Source: Actinomycetota bacterium | GTDB lineage: Bacteria; Actinomycetota; Thermoleophilia; Solirubrobacterales; Solirubrobacteraceae | Reading direction: 5' to 3' | Assembly: GCA_005888335.1 (NCBI GenBank) | Contig: VAWY01000124.1 | Span: 76,303 to 100,298 of the forward strand | DNA: 23,996 nt | Shown: in pieces, positions 14,843 to 22,445 of the stretch | Numbering within the stretch: position 1 is the stretch's first letter | How the letters are laid out: each line of letters begins with the position of its first letter | Translations under genes and position numbers: made by a program | The notes under the pieces: generated by a model | Seen by the model: the letters and a program-made list of their open reading frames with translations, nothing else | Databases searched by the model: none | What the model was told of the DNA's origin: nothing

Positions 14843-16624
14843 GTGGCCACGCAAACAGCTGATCTGCGCGAAACGGCGATGGTGGCCCTGCGCCAGCCGA
14901 GCCTGTGCGCGGCGTTCCAGCTGACGGCGGCGGCCAACGCCGACCGCCCCGCGCTCCGCACGCCCGACGACTCGGTCTCGCTCACGTGGAGGCAGTATGC
15001 GGAGCGGGTGCGGTCGATCGCCGCCGGCCTGGCCGCGCTGGGCGTCGGCGACGGCGACACGGTGGCGCTGCTGCTGGCCAACCGCCCGGAGTTCCACCTC
15101 TTCGACACCGCGGCCCTCCATCTCGGCGCGGCGCCGTTCTCGGTGTACCACACGAACCCGCCGGACCTGATCAGGCACCTGCTGGAGAACTCCGACACTC
15201 CCGTCCTCGTGACCGAGCAGGCCTTCCTCGAGCAGGCGCGCGAGAGCCGCGCGCTGCACGACGGCGCCGTCCAGCTCGTCGTCGTCGACGGCCCGGGCGC
15301 CGATGACTACATGACGCTCGAGGAGCTCGAGAGCCGCGGGAACCCCGACTTCGACTTCGAGGCCGCTTGGCGCGCCGTCGGGCCTGACCACCTCGCCACC
15401 ATCGTCTACACGTCCGGCACCACCGGCCCGCCGAAGGGGGTGCAGCACAGCCACCGCGTGCTGATGTTCCACCTCAACTCCATCGATCGCCTCGCGCCGA
15501 TCTCCCCCGAGGGACGGGTCGTCTCCTATCTGCCGATGGCCCACATCGCCGAGCGCTTCATCAGCCATTACTCGTCGGTCGCGTTCGGGTACACGATCAC
15601 CTGTTGCGCGAACCCCAAGGAGCTGCCGAAGGCGATCGCGACGACGCGGCCGACGCGGTTCTTCGGCGTTCCGCGCATCTACGAGAAGCTGCGTGCCGCA
15701 GCGCTCGGAGCCGTCGAAGCGGACCCTTCGGGACCGTTGGCCCGCGCGCTGGAAGCCGGGATCGCCAGAGTTCGTGCCGAGCAGGCCGGCGAGCAGGCAC
15801 CCGCGGTGAGCGAGGAGCACGAGCGCACCTTCGCCGCGCTGCGCGAGAAGCTCGGTCTCGATCAGGTCGAATGGGTGGGCGTCGCAGCCGCTCCGACGCC
15901 GTACGCCGTGCTGGAGTTCTTTCACGCCGTCGGTGTGCCGGTCGCCGAGCTCTGGGGAATGTCCGAGTGCTTGCTGAGCACGAGCAACCCGCCCGCGCGC
16001 ATCAAGCTCGGCACGGTCGGGACCGCGATCCCCGGCGTCGAGGTCCAGCTCGCCGCGGACGGCGAGATCCTGGTTCGCGGGCCCGGGATCCTGAGGGACT
16101 ACCGCAAGGATCCCGAGCGCACGCGTGAGGCGATCGACGAGGACGGGTGGCTTCATTCCGGCGACATCGCCGTGTGCGACGAGGACGGCTACTTCAAGAT
16201 CGTCGATCGCAAGAAGGAGCTCATCATCAACAGCGCCGGCAAGAACATGGCGCCGGCGCACATCGAGTGCACGATCAAGGAGGAGAGCCCGCTCATCGGG
16301 CAGGTCGTCGCAATCGGCGACGCGCGCCCGTACGTGACGGCGCTCGTCGTCCTCGACGCCGAGGCGGCCGCGCGGCTCGCCCAGGACGGGCTCCCGGCCG
16401 ACATCGCGCAGCTCGTCGAGCACGAGCGCGTCAAGGCGGAGATCGACGGCGCCGTCGAGCGGGGCAACGCACGGCTCGCGCGCGTCGAGCAGATCAAGAC
16501 GTACACGCTGCTGCCCGCGACGTGGGAGCCGGGCGGCGACGAGGTCACGCCGACCATGAAGCTCAAGCGCAAGCCGATCGCCGAGAAGTACGCGCCCGAG
16601 ATCGAGGCGCTGTACGGCGCTTGA
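14843..16624 (+). CDS. fadD: Long-chain acyl-CoA synthetase (AMP-forming, FadD-like)
   Basis: A 593-residue adenylate-forming enzyme that activates a carboxylic acid, probably a long-chain fatty acid, with ATP and CoA. Core motifs are in order: P-loop TSGTTGPPKG (190-199), WGMSE (371-375), HSGD with D441, DRKKELIINSAGKNMAP (about 453-469), and PTMKLKRK near the end with lysines 573 and 575, one of which should be the adenylation lysine. Length and the LKRKPI ending fit the FACL/FadD15 group rather than short acetate-type synthetases. The GTG at 14843 has a good GAGGAAG site at 14831-14837. No transmembrane segment is present. It sits just after the MCE operon, as FadD proteins often do beside lipid importers, which suggests activation of the imported or released fatty acid. 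Exact chain length is not readable. Confidence 0.93.
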   Translation: MATQTADLRETAMVALRQPSLCAAFQLTAAANADRPALRTPDDSVSLTWRQYAERVRSIAAGLAALGVGDGDTVALLLANRPEFHLFDTAALHLGAAPFSVYHTNPPDLIRHLLENSDTPVLVTEQAFLEQARESRALHDGAVQLVVVDGPGADDYMTLEELESRGNPDFDFEAAWRAVGPDHLATIVYTSGTTGPPKGVQHSHRVLMFHLNSIDRLAPISPEGRVVSYLPMAHIAERFISHYSSVAFGYTITCCANPKELPKAIATTRPTRFFGVPRIYEKLRAAALGAVEADPSGPLARALEAGIARVRAEQAGEQAPAVSEEHERTFAALREKLGLDQVEWVGVAAAPTPYAVLEFFHAVGVPVAELWGMSECLLSTSNPPARIKLGTVGTAIPGVEVQLAADGEILVRGPGILRDYRKDPERTREAIDEDGWLHSGDIAVCDEDGYFKIVDRKKELIINSAGKNMAPAHIECTIKEESPLIGQVVAIGDARPYVTALVVLDAEAAARLAQDGLPADIAQLVEHERVKAEIDGAVERGNARLARVEQIKTYTLLPATWEPGGDEVTPTMKLKRKPIAEKYAPEIEALYGA

Positions 16625-16639
16625 GGAACCCGCCGCCGC

Positions 16640-16645
16640 TATCTT
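16640..16645 (+). promoter_or_regulatory. Possible -10 element of a leaderless transcript
   Basis: TATCTT fits the actinobacterial TANNNT -10 consensus and lies seven bases before the ATG at 16653, the spacing expected when transcription starts at the start codon. No ribosome binding site is seen there. A -35 element is not clear. Confidence 0.4.
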
Positions 16646-16652
16646 CGCGCGC

Positions 16653-16976
16653 ATGAGGCGGGGGCCGTTCGGTGTGCTGCGCGACATGCTGTCCCAGGCC
16701 AGCGGCATCGCGATCATCGCCGCCGTGGCGGTGCTCTTCGTCGGCGGCGCGGTGGTCGGCACGACGATGATCGGGCGCCTCGGCGGCGCCGGCTGGATCA
16801 TCTACGCGGCGGTCATCACCGCCTACGGGCTGGTGTTCGGCCCGCTGTTCGTCGGCGGGATCACGCTGCACCAGCGGGGCAGCCGGCGCGCGCGGGCGGC
16901 GACCCAGCGGCGCATCGAGGAGCAGCGGCTGAAGTTCGGGCTGCACGTTCCGAAGGACCCGCGCGACCGGGCCTGA
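16653..16976 (+). CDS. Small two-TM membrane protein, unrecognised
   Basis: A 107-residue protein with two hydrophobic helices (about 18-38 and 46-67), a short basic start (MRRGPFG) and a basic cytoplasmic tail rich in arginine (RRARAATQRRIEEQRLKFGL). The positive-inside rule places both ends in the cytoplasm. No family recognised. It is preceded by 28 bases that hold a possible -10 box and no ribosome site. Its neighbours are an acyl-CoA synthetase upstream and gpsA 78 bases downstream. Coding nature is supported by uninterrupted frame, sensible hydrophobic pattern and lack of a better frame here. Confidence 0.7.
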   Translation: MRRGPFGVLRDMLSQASGIAIIAAVAVLFVGGAVVGTTMIGRLGGAGWIIYAAVITAYGLVFGPLFVGGITLHQRGSRRARAATQRRIEEQRLKFGLHVPKDPRDRA

Positions 16977-17054
16977 CCGGCGTACCTCCCGCGGGCGTCG
17001 AAGATCCGCCGCCGGGGCGATGCCGCCGGCGCGCCGCACGTGCACCATCGCTGC

Positions 17055-18062
17055 ATGAAGCGGGTGACCGTGACCGTGCTCGGCGGCGGCTCGTGGGGGA
17101 CGACCGTCGCCGCCCTGGCCGCGCGCAACGCTCCGACCGTGCTGTGGGCGCGCGATCCCGAGGTCGCGCGGGAGATCGACGAGCAGCACACCAACACCAA
17201 GTACCTCGGCGAGCGGCCGCTCCCGGACGACCTGCGCGCCACCGCCGACCTCGGTGAGGCGCTCGAGCGCGCCGACGTCGTGGTCTTCGGCGTGCCGTCG
17301 CACAGCCTGCGCGACACCGCGCGCCGCGCCACCGAGAACATCCGGCCGTGGGTCCCGGTCGTCTCGCTGATCAAGGGCCTGGAGCCGGCCACCCGGCTGC
17401 GGCCCACGCAGGTGCTGGCCGAGGAGCTTCCCGGTCACCCCGTCGCCCTGCTCGCCGGCCCAAATTTGGCCCGCGAGGTGCTCGACGGCTACGCCGCCGC
17501 GGCGGTCGTGGCCACCCCCGACACCCACGTGGCCACCGCGCTGCAGCCGCTCTTCCGCTCGCGCGTCTTCCGCGTGTACCGCAACGACGACGTCATCGGC
17601 AGCGAGCTGGGCGGCGTCCTCAAGAACATCATCGCGATCGCCGCGGGCATGGCCGACGGGCTGGGGGTCGGCGACAACACGCGCGCCATGGTCATCACGC
17701 GCGGGCTCGCCGAGATGACCCGGCTAGGCGAGGCGATGGGCGCCGATCCGCGGACCTTCTCCGGGCTCACCGGCCTGGGCGACCTGATGGCGACGTGCAT
17801 GAGCCAGCTGTCGCGCAACCGCCGGGTCGGCGAGGAGCTTGCGCGGGGCAAGTCGCTCGACCAGGTCACGGCCGAGATGCAGCAGGTCGCCGAGGGCGTC
17901 AAGACCGCGCGGACCGTGATCGAGCTCGCTTCCGAGCACGACGTCGTCATGCCGATCGCGGCCGAGGTCGACGCGGTCATCAACGAGGGCAGGGACCCGC
18001 GCGACGCCTACCGCGGCCTGCGCCGGGTGGCCGCCGAGAGCGAGCACCACGCGGTGGCATGA
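17055..18062 (+). CDS. gpsA: NAD(P)+ glycerol-3-phosphate dehydrogenase
   Basis: A 335-residue cytoplasmic enzyme that interconverts dihydroxyacetone phosphate and sn-glycerol-3-phosphate, the backbone donor for phospholipids. The dinucleotide fold begins at once with GGGSWGT (G10, G12, G15). GPNLAREV is present, and the catalytic lysine is K190 in [12 protein letters not shown]. The family signature follows as [18 protein letters not shown] and [10 protein letters not shown], then SRNRRVG. ATG at 17055 is preferred over an in-frame GTG at 17040, because it puts the Rossmann glycines at the usual distance. No ribosome site is visible; CACCAT at 17043-17048 could be a weak -10 for a leaderless transcript. 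The stop overlaps the hydrolase gene (ATGA). In this context it may handle glycerol phosphate from lipid turnover, though it is also a housekeeping enzyme. Confidence 0.95.
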   Translation: MKRVTVTVLGGGSWGTTVAALAARNAPTVLWARDPEVAREIDEQHTNTKYLGERPLPDDLRATADLGEALERADVVVFGVPSHSLRDTARRATENIRPWVPVVSLIKGLEPATRLRPTQVLAEELPGHPVALLAGPNLAREVLDGYAAAAVVATPDTHVATALQPLFRSRVFRVYRNDDVIGSELGGVLKNIIAIAAGMADGLGVGDNTRAMVITRGLAEMTRLGEAMGADPRTFSGLTGLGDLMATCMSQLSRNRRVGEELARGKSLDQVTAEMQQVAEGVKTARTVIELASEHDVVMPIAAEVDAVINEGRDPRDAYRGLRRVAAESEHHAVA

Positions 18063-19705
18063 CGGCGCAGGGCGCCCACCGCGGCGGCCACGGCACGCCG
18101 CTGGTCCTGCTGCACGGCCTCACCGGCTCGTGGCGCGTCTGGCAGCCCGTGCTGGGCGCGCTGGAGGCCCGGCACGACGTGTTCGCTCCGACGCTTCCCG
18201 GCCACCACGGCGGTCCGCCGCTCGCCGCCGGCGCGCCGGTCAGCGTCGAGCGCCTCGCCGACGCGCTGGAGGGCATGCTCGACGAGGCGGGGATCGGGAC
18301 GGCGCACCTCGCCGGCAACTCGCTCGGCGGCTGGCTCGCGCTCGAGCTCGGCCGCCGCGGCCGGGCGCGCTCGGTCGTCGCGTTGTCGCCGGCCGGCGGC
18401 TGGCGCACGGCGCGCGACCTGCGCCGCGCGATCCGGCGCGTCGCGGCGGGGCGCGCCGCACTCGCCCACCACGAGCGCCTGCGCCTCGCGGCGCTGATGC
18501 GGCGTCCGCGGGCGCGGCGCCTCGCGCTGCGCACGGTCATGGAGCGCGGCGACCTGGTCTCCGCGGCAGATGTCGCGTCCTTCTTCGAGGATTCGCTCGG
18601 CTGCAGCGCGGTCCCCGGATTCCTCGCGTGGATACGCGACGCGCCGCCGATTGCGCCCGCGCCGCAGTGGCCCGACCACCCCGTCCGGATCGCGTGGGCG
18701 CGATCCGACCGGACGATCCCGTTCGCACGCTACGGTCGCCCACTCCTCGAGGCCGTGCCGCACGCCGAGCACGTGACCCTGACCGGGGTGGGCCATGTCC
18801 CGATGTTCGACGACCCCGAGCTGGTCGCGCGCACGATCCTCGAGGTCACCCGACGAGCCGACAACCCGACGAGGAGCAAGCCCATGACAACGACCACCGA
18901 GATCCAGCTCGACGGCCGGCGCGGACCGGTCACGGTCCAGCGCTGGGACGCCGACGATCCGCGCCGGATCGTCGTCATCGCGCACGGCTACGGCGAGCAC
19001 GCGGGCCGCTACGACCACGTCGCGCGGCGCCTGGCCCGCGACGGCGCCGTCGTCTACGCGCCCGACCACCACGGCCACGGCCGCTCGCCCGGCGAGCGCG
19101 CGCTCGTCGATGACGTCGAGGCGCTCGTCGACGACGTCGCCGCGGTGATCGCGCTGGCCCGCGAGCGCCATCCCGGCCTGCCGGTCGCCCTGATCGGCCA
19201 CTCGCTCGGCGGCATCATCGCCACCCGCCTCGCCCAGCGCGACGACCACGGGCTCGCGGCGCTCGTGCTCTCGGGCCCGGTCATCGGCGGCAACCCGGAG
19301 ATCGAGGCGCTGCTCGGGCTCGACCCGATCCCGGACGTGCCGATCGACCCCGGGATGCTGAGCCGCGATCCGGCGGTCGGCGAGGCCTACGCGAGCGATC
19401 CGCTCGTCTACCACGGGCCGTTCGCCCGCGCCTCGCTCGAGGGCCTCTTCGCCGCCGTCCGCGCGATCGCCGACGGTCCGGGGCTCGGCTCGCTGCCGAC
19501 GCTGTGGATCCACGGTGAGGAGGACCCGCTCGCGCCGCTCGCCGTCACGCGCGAGGCGATCGAGCGGATCCGCGGCGAGCGCCTCGAGGAGCGCATCTAC
19601 CCGGGGGCGCGCCACGAGGTCTTCAACGAGACCAACCGCACCGAGGTCCTCGACGACGTCGCGGACTTCATCGCCACCGCCGTCCAAGCTCCCATAGGGG
19701 GGTGA
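18059..19705 (+). CDS. Tandem alpha/beta hydrolase: esterase-like domain fused to monoacylglycerol lipase-like domain
   Basis: One uninterrupted frame of 548 residues holding two full alpha/beta hydrolases. Domain 1 (about 1-270): oxyanion region LLHGLTGSW, nucleophile S88 in GNSLGG, acid D217 in SDRTIPF, base H246 in GVGHVPM. Domain 2 (about 276-548): [26 protein letters not shown], nucleophile S382 in GHSLGG, acid D489 in GEEDPL, base H519 in GARHEV; these closely recall monoacylglycerol lipases. The linker is only about 14 residues ([12 protein letters not shown]) and no stop codon occurs in it. An ATG at 18884 with GAGGAG seven bases upstream begins domain 2, so a free 273-residue lipase may also be made. 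Start overlaps the gpsA stop (ATGA). Probable role: ester cleavage of acylglycerols or related lipids; domain 1 substrate unknown. An alternative is two genes whose stop codon was lost in the strain or by sequencing error. Confidence 0.85.
   Translation: MTAQGAHRGGHGTPLVLLHGLTGSWRVWQPVLGALEARHDVFAPTLPGHHGGPPLAAGAPVSVERLADALEGMLDEAGIGTAHLAGNSLGGWLALELGRRGRARSVVALSPAGGWRTARDLRRAIRRVAAGRAALAHHERLRLAALMRRPRARRLALRTVMERGDLVSAADVASFFEDSLGCSAVPGFLAWIRDAPPIAPAPQWPDHPVRIAWARSDRTIPFARYGRPLLEAVPHAEHVTLTGVGHVPMFDDPELVARTILEVTRRADNPTRSKPMTTTTEIQLDGRRGPVTVQRWDADDPRRIVVIAHGYGEHAGRYDHVARRLARDGAVVYAPDHHGHGRSPGERALVDDVEALVDDVAAVIALARERHPGLPVALIGHSLGGIIATRLAQRDDHGLAALVLSGPVIGGNPEIEALLGLDPIPDVPIDPGMLSRDPAVGEAYASDPLVYHGPFARASLEGLFAAVRAIADGPGLGSLPTLWIHGEEDPLAPLAVTREAIERIRGERLEERIYPGARHEVFNETNRTEVLDDVADFIATAVQAPIGG
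18871..18886 (+). promoter_or_regulatory. Internal ribosome binding site and start for the second hydrolase domain
   Basis: GAGGAG (18871-18876), seven bases, then ATG (18884-18886), in frame with the long hydrolase reading frame and exactly at the domain boundary. This is a better ribosome site than that of most genes in the window, implying that the lipase domain is, or recently was, translated on its own. Confidence 0.6.
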
Positions 19706-19722
19706 ATTCCCCCTCGGGGGGG
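19691..19722 (+). promoter_or_regulatory. G/C-tract inverted repeats before the SCP2 gene
   Basis: CCCATAGGGG (19691-19700) runs into GGGGGG (19697-19702), TGAATT, CCCCC (19709-19713), TC and GGGGGGG (19716-19722), so two alternative stems can form. The element spans the hydrolase stop codon (19703-19705). It could act as terminator of the upstream unit or as an operator resembling CCCCATGGGG before the MCE operon. TACGGT at 19746-19751 fits a TANNNT -10, but no matching -35 is seen. Confidence 0.4.
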
Positions 19723-19809
19723 ACGCCGGGGTCGAGCCTCGGACTTACGGTTCGACGCGATGGGGCGCCGTGTCTCGGCGCAGCAGATTTCAACCAGAGG
19801 GAAGGGCAG

Positions 19810-20214
19810 ATGGCCTACTTCGAGAACGCCGAAGAGGTTTACAAGTACGTGGGCGGCGTCTTCCGCGCCGCGCGCGACAACGAGCAGGTCGGCCCGAAGA
19901 TGGCCGCGGCCGACGTCGACCTCCAGATCTACTACTCGGACCCTGAGTCGAAGCTCACCATCCGCATGCACGAGCCGAACCTCGAGGTCGAGGACGGCGG
20001 CGACGACCCGAACGCCGACATCAAGCTCTTCATGCCGGCCGACATCGCCGACAAGTACTGGCGCGGCGAGTACAACCTGGCCGTCGGGCTCGCCAAGGGC
20101 CAGGTCAAGGCCAAGGGCCCGGTCAACAAGATCCTCAAGCTCGTCCCGCTGACGAAGCCGCTCTTCCCGATGTACCGCGACCTCGTCTCCGACAAGGACA
20201 GCGTGACGGCGTAG
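19810..20214 (+). CDS. SCP2 sterol-carrier-type lipid-binding protein
   Basis: A 134-residue stand-alone SCP2-fold protein, a cytoplasmic carrier with a hydrophobic pocket for sterols, fatty acids or acyl-CoA. The typical alternation of strands is visible (VDLQIYYSD, KLTIRMHEP, ADIKLFMPADIADKYWRGEYNLAVGLAKGQVKAKG as a family-like region, read in pieces), ending in the helix VNKILKLVPLTKPLFPMYRDL. The ATG at 19810 follows a strong AGAGGGAAGGG site (19796-19806). An in-frame GTG at 19702 would add 36 unconserved residues and overlap the upstream stop, so it is rejected. It starts a new unit after a G/C-tract element. The same C-terminal motif (KGxVxxxGPxxKxLxxVP) recurs in the protein starting at 21405. 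Confidence 0.88.
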   Translation: MAYFENAEEVYKYVGGVFRAARDNEQVGPKMAAADVDLQIYYSDPESKLTIRMHEPNLEVEDGGDDPNADIKLFMPADIADKYWRGEYNLAVGLAKGQVKAKGPVNKILKLVPLTKPLFPMYRDLVSDKDSVTA

Positions 20215-20246
20215 CCGGCGCGCTGAGGGAGCTGGAGGGAACAGCG

Positions 20247-21392
20247 ATGACCGAAGTCAGCTCGAGCGTCGAGCAGACGCCCGCGACCACGATCACTGCG
20301 ACGGCTGCGCTGCTGCGTGAGATCGGCGAGCCGCTGTCGCTGGAAGAGGTCCAGCTCTCCGAGCCCGGGGAGGGCGAGGTCAGGGTGAGGATGCGCGGCG
20401 TCGGCATCTGTCACACAGACATCTCCGCCGCTCACGGCGTCATCCCGATCCCGCTCCCGGCGGTCCTCGGGCACGAGGGATCGGGGATCGTCGAGGCCGT
20501 CGGGCCTGGGGTCGAGGGCCTCGCCCCGGGTGACCACGTTGCGCTGAGCTTCGACCACTGCGGCGAGTGCCCGCAATGCGCGGGCCACCACCCGGCCTAC
20601 TGCGAGCTGTTCGCGCCGCTGAACTACTTCGGCGAGCGGCTCGACGGCACCGTGACGATGAGCCAGGGCGGCGAGGACGTGCACGGCAACTGGTTCGGCC
20701 AGTCGTCGTTCGCGACCTACGCCATCGCGAGCGCGCGGAACGCCGTGAAGGTCCCCGACGACCTGCCGATCGAGCTGCTGGGGCCGCTGGGCTGCGGCCT
20801 GCAGACGGGCGCGGGCAGCGTGCTCAACGTGCTCGGCGCCAAGGAGGGCGAGTCCATCGCCGTGTTCGGCCTGGGCGGTGTCGGCCTCGGCGGCGTCATG
20901 GCCGCCAAGGCGGTCGGGTGCGACCCGATCGTCGCCGTCGACCTCAACCCCGAACGACTGGAGATCGCCAAGGAGCTCGGCGCCACCCACGCGTTCAACC
21001 CGAAGGACACGCAGGACCTGGTGTGGGAGATCATGGACGTCGCCGCGCCCGGCGTGCACCACTCGCTCGACACCGTCGGCCTCGGCCCGGTCATCCGCCA
21101 GGCGCTCGAGGTGCTCCGCACGCCCGGCCACTGCGCGTCGGTCGGCTTCCAGGGGCTCGAGAACGAGATCACGATCGACCAGGGGCACCTGCTCGTCGGG
21201 CGGCGGCTGTCGGGCGTCGTCGAGGGGGACGCCGATCCCAAGACGTTCATCCCGGAGCTGCTGCGGCTCTACCGCGAGGGCGCCTTCCCGTTCGACCGGC
21301 TCGTGAAGACGTTCCCGTTCAGCGAGATCAACGCGGCGATCGCGGCGTCGGAGTCGGGCGAGGTCATCAAGCCCGTCGTGGTCTTCGACTAG
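20247..21392 (+). CDS. Zinc-dependent alcohol dehydrogenase (MDR superfamily)
   Basis: A 381-residue medium-chain dehydrogenase/reductase that oxidises an alcohol to an aldehyde with NAD+. Catalytic zinc ligands are C55 (GICHTD), H76 (GHEGSG) and C183 (GPLGCGLQTG). The structural zinc lobe has C105, C108, C111 and C119. The coenzyme motif is GLGGVG (208-213), and the acidic residue D232 after the second strand favours NAD over NADP. The GHEGSG and GPLGCGLQTGAG motifs are those of the aryl/benzyl-alcohol dehydrogenase and class III-like branch, but the substrate cannot be read. The start has a GGAGGGA site about 10 bases upstream. It lies between two SCP2-domain genes, so an alcohol from lipid degradation (fatty or sterol-type) is a reasonable guess. 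Confidence 0.93.
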   Translation: MTEVSSSVEQTPATTITATAALLREIGEPLSLEEVQLSEPGEGEVRVRMRGVGICHTDISAAHGVIPIPLPAVLGHEGSGIVEAVGPGVEGLAPGDHVALSFDHCGECPQCAGHHPAYCELFAPLNYFGERLDGTVTMSQGGEDVHGNWFGQSSFATYAIASARNAVKVPDDLPIELLGPLGCGLQTGAGSVLNVLGAKEGESIAVFGLGGVGLGGVMAAKAVGCDPIVAVDLNPERLEIAKELGATHAFNPKDTQDLVWEIMDVAAPGVHHSLDTVGLGPVIRQALEVLRTPGHCASVGFQGLENEITIDQGHLLVGRRLSGVVEGDADPKTFIPELLRLYREGAFPFDRLVKTFPFSEINAAIAASESGEVIKPVVVFD

Positions 21393-21404
21393 GCGGGGGC
21401 GCTC

Positions 21405-22445
21405 GTGAGCACAGCAGTGATCCCGACCCTCGGGCACCCGGCCGGCGAGCTCACGGATGAGGACCAGGCGCTCGTCTGGAGCGTTGCGACCCTGCTGCTG
21501 GACGTCGTGCCGGCGTTCAGCGAGGCGGTGACGCGCTGCATCCACGACCAGCTTCCGTCGCTGCCGCGCGACGAGGAGCACGACGCGTCGCTGCAGGCGA
21601 TCGCTCGCGCCGGCCCGCGCGAGCTGCTCACCACGCTGCGCGCCGGGATGCCGGCGTCGGCTCACGAGACGCCCGTCGAGATGCTCGCGCACGCGCGCTA
21701 CGTGCGGAAGCGGGGCCTCGGCCTGCGCTCGCTGATCGACATCTACCAGGTCGGCTTCCCGATGTTCCGCAACGTCGTCCGGCGCGAGCTCGAGGAGCGG
21801 GCGAAGGACCGCGCGCAGTTCGAGCGCGTCGCCGCGGCGGCCGACGACTACGCGTTCGCGTTCATCGGGACCGCGCTGGCCCGCCAGGCGGTGGAGTTCG
21901 GCTCGCACGACGGCGGCTGGAAGCCGGCGCCCGGTGACGCGGCCCTCGACAACGCGGCGGCCGCGGAGGGGGCGCGGGCGCTGCGCGAGGAGCAACTCGC
22001 CCGCGGGACCTGGCTGCGCGCGCGCCCCGAGGAGTCGCACGCCCGCCGCCAGGCCGAGTGCGCGCTGGACGTGTTCGCCGCGACGATCGAGCGCGGCGTG
22101 CGCGGCCACGACATGAGCCGCCTGCTCACCCTGGCGGACACGACGCTCACCGTCACGCTGGCCGACGAGCAGGATCTGTCGGTGACCCTGCTGCTCGACC
22201 GCAGCCCCGTCGAGGTCCTCGACGGCGAGCTGGAGAGCGAGGCGCGCATGTGGATCGCCAGCGTCGACCTCGAGCGCATCTGGTCGCCGGACTTCTACCT
22301 GCCCATGGCGATCACCAAGGGCCGCGTGCGGATGGAGGGACCGCTGCGGAAGTTCCTGCGGGTCGTGCCGATGCTGCGCGAGCTGGCTGAGGTCTACGAG
22401 CAGGTCGCGGCCGCCATGCCATGCGAGGAGGCTCTCGATGCTTGA
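21405..22445 (+). CDS. Regulator-like N-terminal helical domain fused to SCP2 domain
   Basis: A 346-residue soluble protein. The N-terminal part (about 20-165) is all-helical and carries HARYVRKRGLGLRSLIDIYQ, resembling the N-terminal domain of PucR/CdaR-like regulators and RsbRD-type proteins (the HAR...RGLxLxxLIxxYxxG pattern). A helical linker (about 165-235) follows. Residues about 237-346 match the SCP2 fold: strands LTVTLADEQDLSVTLLL, MWIASVDLERIW, and the ending AITKGRVRMEGPLRKFLRVVP, parallel to the stand-alone SCP2 protein at 19810. No helix-turn-helix domain is present. The GTG at 21405 is 12 bases after the dehydrogenase stop; the ribosome site is weak, so the start is less certain. 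The end overlaps the ATPase gene by eight bases. It may sense a lipid and act on the MCE ATPase or another partner; this is inference. Confidence 0.8.
   Translation: MSTAVIPTLGHPAGELTDEDQALVWSVATLLLDVVPAFSEAVTRCIHDQLPSLPRDEEHDASLQAIARAGPRELLTTLRAGMPASAHETPVEMLAHARYVRKRGLGLRSLIDIYQVGFPMFRNVVRRELEERAKDRAQFERVAAAADDYAFAFIGTALARQAVEFGSHDGGWKPAPGDAALDNAAAAEGARALREEQLARGTWLRARPEESHARRQAECALDVFAATIERGVRGHDMSRLLTLADTTLTVTLADEQDLSVTLLLDRSPVEVLDGELESEARMWIASVDLERIWSPDFYLPMAITKGRVRMEGPLRKFLRVVPMLRELAEVYEQVAAAMPCEEALDA

Noticed and set aside
13634..16801. Minus-strand open frame of 1055 codons opposite the acyl-CoA synthetase
   Set aside because: The plus strand carries an unmistakable enzyme with all core motifs; the antisense product is low-complexity and without recognisable domains.
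17348..18058. Extended N-terminus for the tandem hydrolase reaching back through gpsA
   Set aside because: It reads gpsA out of frame as arginine-rich sequence; the ATG at 18059 gives the family-like beginning and ATGA coupling.
19702..19809. Longer SCP2 protein starting at GTG 19702
   Set aside because: It would add 36 unconserved residues and cross a G/C-tract element; the ATG at 19810 has a strong ribosome site and begins the fold correctly.
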